A DNA stretch of 9,053 nt from an uncultured Lachnospiraceae bacterium (GTDB taxonomy: Bacteria > Bacillota > Clostridia > Lachnospirales > Lachnospiraceae), in contig USSP01000061.1 of NCBI GenBank assembly GCA_900557385.1, forward strand, positions 1-9,053, given 5' to 3'. The notes under the pieces were generated by a model. That model did no database searches, had not been told where the DNA came from, and saw only the letters and a list, made by a program, of their open reading frames with translations. Below are positions 1 through 4,714 of this stretch, piece after piece. How positions within the stretch are numbered: the stretch's first letter is position 1; each line of letters opens with the position of its first letter. The position numbers and the translations under genes are program-made.

Positions 1-11
1 TGGAGGAAACG

Positions 12-1343
12 ATGAAAAATTACACGAAGGAAGATATCATCCGTCTTGTGGAAGAAGAGGATGTGGAATTTATCCGTTTACAGTTTACGGATATTTTCGG
101 AAATCTGAAAAATGTGGCAATCACAGCATCCCAGCTGGAGCGTGCGTTAAACAACCAGTGTATGTTTGACGGCTCGTCCATTGAAGGATTTGCACGAATT
201 GAAGAATCGGATATGTATTTATATCCGGATTACAATACACTGGAGATTTTTCCCTGGAGACCCCAGCAGGGAAAAGTAGCTCGTTTAATCTGTGATGTAT
301 ATCGCCCGGATGGAACGCCCTTCGAGGGGGATCCCCGATACGTATTGCAGCGCGCCATTGCAAAGGCTGCGAACCAGGGCTACACCTTTAAGGTAGGACC
401 GGAATGTGAATTTTTCTTATTCCAGAGCGATGAGAACGGTCTGCCCACCACTATTACCTATGAGCAGGCGGGTTATTTTGATTTGGGTCCTATGGATTTC
501 GGAGAGAATGCCCGCCGGGATATGGTCATGACACTGGAGGATATGGGGTTTGTAGTGGAGGCATCCCATCATGAGGTGGCACCCTCCCAGCACGAAATTG
601 ATTTTCAATATGATGAGGCTTTGACGACAGCGGATCATATTATGACTTTCAAGCTGGCAGTGAAATCCATTGCCAAGCAGCATGGACTCCATGCCACGTT
701 TATGCCCAAACCGGTATATGGTGTCAATGGCTCCGGCATGCATATCAATATGTCGCTGTATCATAATGGCAGAAATATTTTTGCCGACAGTGAGGATGAT
801 AACGGCCTGAGCAAAGAAGCCTATTATTTCATCGGCGGACTGATGAAGCATATGAAAGCAATTACAGCGGTTGTCAATCCATTGATCAATTCCTACAAAC
901 GACTGGTTCCCGGTTATGAAGCTCCGGTACATATCGCATGGAGTGCGAAAAACCGCAGTCCCCTGATTCGTATCCCGGCAGCAGCCGGAGAGGGCACGAG
1001 AATTGAACTCCGCAGCCCTGATCCGGCAGCGAATCCCTACCTGGCATTGGCAGTATGCCTGGGAGCGGGACTGGAAGGAATTGAGCAGAAGCTGATGCCC
1101 CCTACCAGCGTGGACTGTAATATTTTTGAAATGTCCCAGGAAGAAAAGGACGCCCGCAAGATTGAGGAAATCCCGGGAACGTTGTTAGAGGCCATCGAAG
1201 CATTGGAACAGGATCCCCTGATGGAAGAAATTTTGGGCGAACATGTTTATCACAAGTATATCGAAGCGAAAAAGGAAGAGTGGCAATCCTACCGCGCCCA
1301 GGTGACGGAGTGGGAGATTTCCCATTATTTGAACCGATACTAA
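12..1343 (+). CDS. glnA: Type I glutamine synthetase (GSI-alpha)
   Basis: This cytoplasmic enzyme joins ammonia to glutamate with ATP to make glutamine, the main entry of ammonium into metabolism. The 443-residue length fits the short alpha subgroup of GSI. Visible signatures are MFDGSSIEGF near residues 51-60, the metal- and substrate-binding stretch GPECEFF (129-135), HHEVAPSQHEID (186-197), NGSGMHIN (239-246, metal His244), the KRLVPGYEAP flap (296-305, Glu303) and NRSPLIRIP (314-322). Arg62 in GFARIEESD sits where Bacillus subtilis GlnA has the arginine tied to glutamine feedback inhibition. The alpha group is not controlled by adenylylation. A GGAGG Shine-Dalgarno at 2-6 supports the ATG at 12. 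The promoter lies outside the window. The ANTAR gene follows after 12 bp, so the two are probably co-transcribed. Confidence 0.98.
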   Translation: MKNYTKEDIIRLVEEEDVEFIRLQFTDIFGNLKNVAITASQLERALNNQCMFDGSSIEGFARIEESDMYLYPDYNTLEIFPWRPQQGKVARLICDVYRPDGTPFEGDPRYVLQRAIAKAANQGYTFKVGPECEFFLFQSDENGLPTTITYEQAGYFDLGPMDFGENARRDMVMTLEDMGFVVEASHHEVAPSQHEIDFQYDEALTTADHIMTFKLAVKSIAKQHGLHATFMPKPVYGVNGSGMHINMSLYHNGRNIFADSEDDNGLSKEAYYFIGGLMKHMKAITAVVNPLINSYKRLVPGYEAPVHIAWSAKNRSPLIRIPAAAGEGTRIELRSPDPAANPYLALAVCLGAGLEGIEQKLMPPTSVDCNIFEMSQEEKDARKIEEIPGTLLEAIEALEQDPLMEEILGEHVYHKYIEAKKEEWQSYRAQVTEWEISHYLNRY

Positions 1344-1355
1344 GGAGGAATACCT

Positions 1356-1904
1356 GTGACAAACATTATTGTGGTCTTTCCAAAGCCGGAGGAAGCCAGA
1401 GGCATCAAAGGTCTTCTGGTTAAAAACGGTTTTTCGGTGACCGCGGTATGTACGACTGGTGCCCAGGCAATGAGTCAGGTGGATAATCTTCCGGGAGGGA
1501 TTGTGATATGTGGATACCGACTGGTGGATATGATTTATTCGGATTTACAATCCTATCTGCCGGAAGAGTTTGAAATGCTGCTCATTGCCTCGGGGCGGGT
1601 TCTCAGTGAACGATCCTGCGGTGACATCATCAGTCTGGCTATGCCCCTAAAGGTACATGATCTGCTGGAAACGGTTTCCATGATGGTGGAAACCATGGAA
1701 CGGCGTAAGCGGAAACGCAGGGCACAGCCGAGAGAGCGGAATCCCGAAGAACAGAAGATGATCCTTGAGGCCAAACATCTTTTGATGGAACGAAATAATA
1801 TGACGGAGGAGGAAGCCCACCGTTATATTCAGAAATGCAGCATGGACAGCGGTACTAATCTGCTGGAGACCTCCCAGATGGTGCTGACCATGTTCCGTAG
1901 TTAA
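1356..1904 (+). CDS. ANTAR-domain regulator with degenerate receiver, next to glnA (NitR-like)
   Basis: This 182-residue protein is probably an RNA-binding antiterminator. Residues about 1-110 have the length and pattern of a response-regulator receiver. The usual N-terminal acidic pair is replaced by FPKPEEA (8-14). The phospho-acceptor Asp region after the third strand reads IVICGYR (49-55), with no Asp in place. The conserved Lys survives in AMPLK (95-99). A basic linker (116-127) leads to an ANTAR domain (about 128-180), with the typical EAKHLLMERNNMTEEEAH helix start and a hydrophobic helix end. ANTAR domains bind paired hexaloop hairpins and prevent termination. A regulator of this kind next to glnA is known in solventogenic clostridia (NitR), so a nitrogen role is likely. 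The start is GTG, supported by AGGAGG at 1343-1348 inside the gap after glnA. Its RNA targets are not visible in the window. Confidence 0.88.
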   Translation: MTNIIVVFPKPEEARGIKGLLVKNGFSVTAVCTTGAQAMSQVDNLPGGIVICGYRLVDMIYSDLQSYLPEEFEMLLIASGRVLSERSCGDIISLAMPLKVHDLLETVSMMVETMERRKRKRRAQPRERNPEEQKMILEAKHLLMERNNMTEEEAHRYIQKCSMDSGTNLLETSQMVLTMFRS

Positions 1905-1951
1905 ACTCCCGAAATATCTGCGTGGGTGCAGAGGTTTCGGGAGTTCTTTTT
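1904..1951 (+). terminator. Intrinsic terminator of the glnA-ANTAR unit
   Basis: A perfect 11-bp stem pairs AACTCCCGAAA (1904-1914) with TTTCGGGAGTT (1935-1945). An inner 5-bp stem, TCTGC/GCAGA (1917-1921 with 1928-1932), sits within it. A short T run (1947-1951) follows. The stem starts at the last base of the ANTAR stop codon. Confidence 0.93.
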
Positions 1952-1954
1952 AGG

Positions 1955-1985
1955 AAAGTTATATGGTTTACATAATTATAACTTT
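1955..1985. repeat. 31-bp inverted repeat preceding the element array
   Basis: AAAGTTATA (1955-1963) and TATAACTTT (1977-1985) are perfect 9-bp reverse complements separated by 13 bp. The repeat ends 2 bp before the first element of the array. Its arms share a TTATA core with the array arms but not the AGGT part. A TTTACA at 1967-1972 lies in its centre and could serve as a weak -35. Confidence 0.7.
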
Positions 1986-1987
1986 TA

Positions 1988-2023
1988 ACCTATAAACAAT
2001 ATCAAAACTTATTTCTTATAGGT
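1988..2023 (-). repeat. Array element 1 (minus orientation)
   Basis: ACCTATAAA at 1988-1996 and CTTATAGGT at 2015-2023 with an 18-bp core. On the minus strand it reads ACCTATAAG to TTTATAGGT. The plus-strand core contains CAAAAC (2003-2008). Confidence 0.8.
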
Positions 2024-2051
2024 AGTTTTAGAGCGTCTATTTGCAGGTCTG

Positions 2052-2086
2052 ACCTATAAGAGCAAGTAGAAATTGGTTTTATAGGT
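2052..2086 (+). repeat. Array element 2 (plus orientation)
   Basis: ACCTATAAG at 2052-2060 and TTTATAGGT at 2078-2086, with a 17-bp core containing GTAGA. It is one base shorter than the others. The flanking bases extend the pairing to GACCTATAA/TTATAGGTC. Confidence 0.82.
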
Positions 2087-2135
2087 CAAATTTCTGCAAG
2101 AAAGGGACGATTTTATTGTATAAACACGGAAAATG

Positions 2136-2171
2136 ACCTATAAGAAGTGGTAGAGGATTATGTTTATAGGT
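2136..2171 (+). repeat. Array element 3 (plus orientation)
   Basis: ACCTATAAG at 2136-2144 and TTTATAGGT at 2163-2171 with an 18-bp core that shares GTAGA with element 2. The flanks extend the pairing to GACCTATAA/TTATAGGTC. The core GTGGTA (2147-2152) is complementary to TACCAC in element 4. Confidence 0.82.
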
Positions 2172-2199
2172 CGAAGTCTGCTCAGTGTTCAGAAAATCA

Positions 2200-2235
2200 A
2201 CCTATAAATTACCACGAAACAATATGCTTATAGGT
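2200..2235 (-). repeat. Array element 4 (minus orientation)
   Basis: ACCTATAAA at 2200-2208 and CTTATAGGT at 2227-2235 with an 18-bp core containing CGAAAC on the plus strand. It ends 27 bp before the putative -35 of the dapF promoter. Confidence 0.8.
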
Positions 2236-2262
2236 CAAAACCTGATGCTTGCATTTTTACAG

Positions 2263-2291
2263 TTGTTTTACAGGGGGTTTCTTGCTACAAT
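2263..2291 (+). promoter_or_regulatory. Candidate sigma-A promoter for the dapF operon
   Basis: TTGTTT (2263-2268) and TACAAT (2286-2291) are 17 bp apart, and the -10 is preceded by TG at 2283-2284, making an extended -10. Transcription would start near 2298, giving a leader of about 80 nt before the dapF start codon. This is the best promoter I see between the ANTAR terminator and the right edge of the window. Confidence 0.6.
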
Positions 2292-2300
2292 GGGAGCAAA

Positions 2301-2315
2301 TCGTTCCGGGAACGA
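2301..2315. promoter_or_regulatory. Perfect 15-bp palindrome at the expected transcription start
   Basis: TCGTTCC and GGAACGA flank a single central G. The palindrome lies 10-24 bp downstream of the -10, where a repressor would block transcription. In RNA it would form a 6-bp hairpin with a three-base loop at the very 5' end of the message. No regulator is identified. Confidence 0.45.
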
Positions 2316-2360
2316 GGCATGCGTGACAAGTACAGTGCAGTTGCAGAGCCGGGAGGCTTT

Positions 2361-2367
2361 AGAAAGG
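2361..2367 (+). promoter_or_regulatory. Weak ribosome binding site for dapF
   Basis: AGAAAGG lies 12 bases before the ATG at 2380, a little far. It still supports that start over any in-frame start further upstream, none of which has a comparable site. Confidence 0.4.
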
Positions 2368-2379
2368 CATGGGTTTACT

Positions 2380-3306
2380 ATGAAATTTATCAAGATGCAG
2401 GGATGCGGAAATGATTATGTTTATATTGACGGGGCGAAGGAACCTATTCCCCGGGAGAAAAAGCCGGAGCTGGTGCGCCTTTTAAGTGACCGCCATTTTG
2501 GAGTCGGTTCCGACGGAGTCATTTTTATCAATTCCGGTGACGCTATGGATTTGCCGGGCGAGAGTATGGAAAGCGTAGATCTTTCTGGTGAAACCCCGGA
2601 TTTTGAGATGGAGATGTACAACGCAGATGGAACCCGGGCAGAGATGTGTGGCAATGGAATCCGCTGCGTGGGAAAATATGTATATGACTTCGGACTGACC
2701 GAGAAAACTACCGTGAAAGTTATCAGTGCCGGAAAGGTGAAAACACTGGAACTGACGGTAGCGGACGGAAAAGTACAGAAAGTGCGGGTAAATATGGGGG
2801 CACCGGAGCTTCTGGCGGAACGTGTTCCTGTGGTTTCGGAAAAAGAGCAGGCGGTCAGCGAGCCCATTATTGTGGAAGAAAAAGAGTACCACATGACCTG
2901 TGTGTCCATGGGAAATCCCCACGCAGTAGTCTTTATGGAGGAGGCACCCTGGCTGGGAGAACTATCCCAATTGGATATCGAAAAGATTGGACCTTCCTTT
3001 GAAAATCATAAGCGCTTCCCTAACCGTACCAATACGGAGTTTGTGAAAGTGTTGGATGACCATACGGTAGAGATGCGGGTATGGGAGCGGGGAACGGGCG
3101 AAACCCTTGCCTGTGGTACCGGAGCCTGTGCCGTGGCAGTGGCGTGCGTTTTAAATGGAAAAACCGCTGACCATGTGACGGTAAAGCTGCTGGGTGGTGA
3201 TCTGGAAATCCGGTGGGACAGAGAGAAGGACCTGGTTTATATGACAGGACCGGCAGCCGTGAGCTTTACCGGGGAAATCGACGAGGCGTATCTCGCTTCC
3301 CTTTAG
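2380..3306 (+). CDS. dapF: Diaminopimelate epimerase
   Basis: This cytoplasmic enzyme turns LL-diaminopimelate into the meso form, for lysine synthesis and peptidoglycan cross-links. It uses two cysteines and no cofactor. Both are present: Cys90 in AEMCGNGIRC (87-96) and Cys245 in ETLACGTGAC (241-250). The family N-terminus MKFIKMQGCGNDYVYID fixes the ATG at 2380. The frame stays open upstream to 2185, but that extension runs through the repeat element, promoter and palindrome and has no family similarity. At 308 residues the protein is longer than the usual 270-280. Part of the excess is an imperfect 10-residue duplication, MDLPGESMES/VDLSGETPDF (56-75), between GVGSDGVIFI and the MYNADG motif. 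It is probably the first gene of the long operon. The next gene starts 53 bp downstream with no terminator in between. Confidence 0.97.
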   Translation: MKFIKMQGCGNDYVYIDGAKEPIPREKKPELVRLLSDRHFGVGSDGVIFINSGDAMDLPGESMESVDLSGETPDFEMEMYNADGTRAEMCGNGIRCVGKYVYDFGLTEKTTVKVISAGKVKTLELTVADGKVQKVRVNMGAPELLAERVPVVSEKEQAVSEPIIVEEKEYHMTCVSMGNPHAVVFMEEAPWLGELSQLDIEKIGPSFENHKRFPNRTNTEFVKVLDDHTVEMRVWERGTGETLACGTGACAVAVACVLNGKTADHVTVKLLGGDLEIRWDREKDLVYMTGPAAVSFTGEIDEAYLASL

Positions 3307-3359
3307 AAAATAGAAGAACTTGTATGACAGAAGAGTAGAGACAGGAGAGGACAAGACAA

Positions 3360-4130
3360 ATGATAACTGCAAATTTTCACACCCATACACCCCGATGCCA
3401 TCACGCAAAGGGCAGTGAACGGGAATATATTGAACAGGCAATTGCCAATGGGTTTACTACACTGGGATTTTCTGACCATGTGCCCCAGCCCTTTAAAAAT
3501 GGCTATGTGTCCACCATCCGCATGACCATGGAGAAACTGGACGACTATGTGGGCACCCTGCGGGCACTGCAAGAGGAATATGCAGGCCGGATTCAGATTT
3601 TGGTCGGATTCGAAGCAGAATACTTTCCGGATTTGTTTGAAGAATTACTGGAACAGTTAAAAAAGTGTTCCGTGGATTACCTTATTTTGGGGCAGCATCA
3701 TGCCCCGGAGGAACCTACCGGATTTTACAGTGGTTATCCCACCGAGGATGAATCCAGATTAGAAACTTATGTAAACCAGGTGATTGCAGGCTTACAGACC
3801 GGTGTATTCTCCTACCTGGCACATCCGGATTTAATTAACTATACCGGCGAGGATGAAATCTACCGGAAGCACATGAGCCGTCTTTGTGCCTGTGCCAAAG
3901 AAATGGATATTCCTTTGGAAATCAACATGCTAGGCTTCCACTTGAAACGGAATTACCCCTGTGACAGGTTCTTCCGGCTGGCGGTGGAGGAAGGCTGTCG
4001 TTTTATTCTGGGCTGTGATGCCCACGAGCCGGAGGCAGTGCGCCAGCCGGAGGACGAGCCGGGAACGATGGAATTTTTGGAGCAGAATCACATCCAATAT
4101 TCCCAGGACTTAAAAATCCGACAATTGTAA
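3360..4130 (+). CDS. PHP-domain phosphoesterase, HisJ (histidinol-phosphatase) family
   Basis: This 256-residue metal-dependent phosphatase of the PHP superfamily has all the expected metal-binding motifs in order: the HTH motif (His7, His9), SDH (38-40), GFEAEYF (83-89), GQHHAP (111-116), LAHPD (153-157) and GCDAHEP (218-224). The family type member, HisJ, removes phosphate from histidinol phosphate in histidine synthesis. No other his gene is nearby, and many clostridial paralogues have unproven substrates, so the exact substrate is open. AGGAGAGG at 3343-3350, 9 bp before the ATG, supports the start. It follows dapF by 53 bp and precedes the GNAT gene by 68 bp without a visible terminator. 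Confidence 0.9.
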   Translation: MITANFHTHTPRCHHAKGSEREYIEQAIANGFTTLGFSDHVPQPFKNGYVSTIRMTMEKLDDYVGTLRALQEEYAGRIQILVGFEAEYFPDLFEELLEQLKKCSVDYLILGQHHAPEEPTGFYSGYPTEDESRLETYVNQVIAGLQTGVFSYLAHPDLINYTGEDEIYRKHMSRLCACAKEMDIPLEINMLGFHLKRNYPCDRFFRLAVEEGCRFILGCDAHEPEAVRQPEDEPGTMEFLEQNHIQYSQDLKIRQL

Positions 4131-4198
4131 TCCTTCGGAGCCACAGAAACATGCAGGATTTATAACATGCGTAAAACATGCGCAGATGAGGACAAGTA

Positions 4199-4714
4199 AT
4201 GGAAATCAGACAGGCAGTGGCAGTGGATCTGCCGGAAATCCAAACAGTATATGATGCGGCGAGAAAATTTATGAGAGCCCACGGAAACCCCACCCAGTGG
4301 GCAGGCGGCTATCCCCAGGAGGAACTGCTGCACCGGGACATCGAGAAGAAACAACTCTATGTCTGCGTGGAGGCAGGGCAGATTGTAGGTTCCTTTGCTT
4401 TCATTCCGGGAGTAGATCCTACCTATCTGGTGATTGAGCAGGGAGACTGGCATTCAGATCTGCCCTATGCAGCGATCCATAAGGTGGCGTCAAGCGGACA
4501 GAGTAAGGGAGTAACGAAAGCCTGCTTTGACTTTTGCAGTGCCCGTTGCGGCTATCTGCGGATGGACACCCACCGGGACAACCTACCTATGCAGAATGCC
4601 ATGAAGAAATACGGATTCCGGCAGTGTGGCATCATCTATCTGGCAGACGGAAGCGAACGGATAGCCTTTGACTATCTGGGAAAGAGAGCCAACGATGGCG
4701 AAAAAGAAGAATAG
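4199..4714 (+). CDS. GNAT-family N-acetyltransferase
   Basis: This 171-residue protein is of the GNAT type, which transfers acetyl from acetyl-CoA to an amine. It begins with the usual MEIRQAVAVDLPEI beta-alpha start. The acetyl-CoA loop is a degenerate version of RxxGxG around SSGQSKGVTK (98-107). The family's C-terminal motif is clear in LRMDTHRDNLPMQNAMKK (120-137) followed by YGFRQCG. The substrate cannot be inferred. GAGGA at 4188-4192 supports the ATG at 4199. Its last codons overlap the start of the transglutaminase gene by 20 bp, which suggests translational coupling. Confidence 0.88.
   Translation: MEIRQAVAVDLPEIQTVYDAARKFMRAHGNPTQWAGGYPQEELLHRDIEKKQLYVCVEAGQIVGSFAFIPGVDPTYLVIEQGDWHSDLPYAAIHKVASSGQSKGVTKACFDFCSARCGYLRMDTHRDNLPMQNAMKKYGFRQCGIIYLADGSERIAFDYLGKRANDGEKEE

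Larger units (their letters stand above)
1988..2235. repeat. Array of four oriented 35-36 bp inverted-repeat elements, family not recognised
   Basis: Four elements begin at 1988, 2052, 2136 and 2200. Each has ACCTATAA on its left and TTATAGGT on its right, 19-20 bp apart. The ninth base of each arm breaks the symmetry. One end is always ACCTATAAG and the other TTTATAGGT, read on the proper strand, which gives orientations -, +, +, -. The 17-18 bp cores differ between copies, and the gaps between elements are 28, 49 and 28 bp. Transcribed RNA could form AU-rich hairpins. As DNA the arms could be half-sites for a dimeric protein. I cannot assign the array to a known repeat family. Confidence 0.85.
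1905..2379. other. Gene-free intergenic region with terminator, inverted-repeat array and dapF promoter
   Basis: No convincing gene lies here. Reading frames that cross it lack a ribosome binding site and are made partly of the repeats. From left to right it holds the terminator, a 31-bp inverted repeat (1955-1985), four oriented 35-36 bp inverted-repeat elements (1988-2235), an extended -10 promoter (2263-2291), a 15-bp palindrome (2301-2315) and a leader of about 80 nt before dapF. The stretch 1952-2260 looks clearly more AT-rich than the flanking genes. Confidence 0.85.

Noticed and set aside
417..932. Antisense 171-codon frame over glnA
   Set aside because: It is a by-product of the codon pattern on the coding strand. 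It resembles no family, and glnA on the other strand is certain.
1988..2235. CRISPR array
   Set aside because: Only the 8-9 bp arms are conserved, the elements face in different directions, the gaps are unequal (28, 49, 28) and no cas gene is nearby.
2240..2275. A fifth, decayed array element
   Set aside because: ACCTGATGC and TTTACAGGG sit at the right distance, but only 11 of 18 arm bases agree and it begins 4 bp after element 4. It may be a relic, but it is too weak to list.
2185..2379. A longer DapF starting upstream at 2185
   Set aside because: The extra 65 residues cross a repeat element, the promoter and a palindrome, lack a ribosome binding site, and precede the standard DapF N-terminus at 2380.
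2298..2379. A riboswitch (lysine type) or T-box in the dapF leader
   Set aside because: The leader of about 80 nt is too short and has no terminator hairpin, specifier structure or conserved aptamer sequence that I can see.
2421..2922. Two antisense frames over dapF
   Set aside because: They overlap each other and a certain gene, have biased compositions typical of shadow frames, and show no motif.
4149..4181. Three copies of ACATGC in the gap before the GNAT gene
   Set aside because: Spacings are 16 and 11 bp with no flanking conservation. Short repeats of this size arise easily by chance.
4668..4694. TTG start for the transglutaminase gene
   Set aside because: It has no ribosome site and adds nine residues before a normal signal-anchor N-terminus. 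The ATG at 4695 is better.
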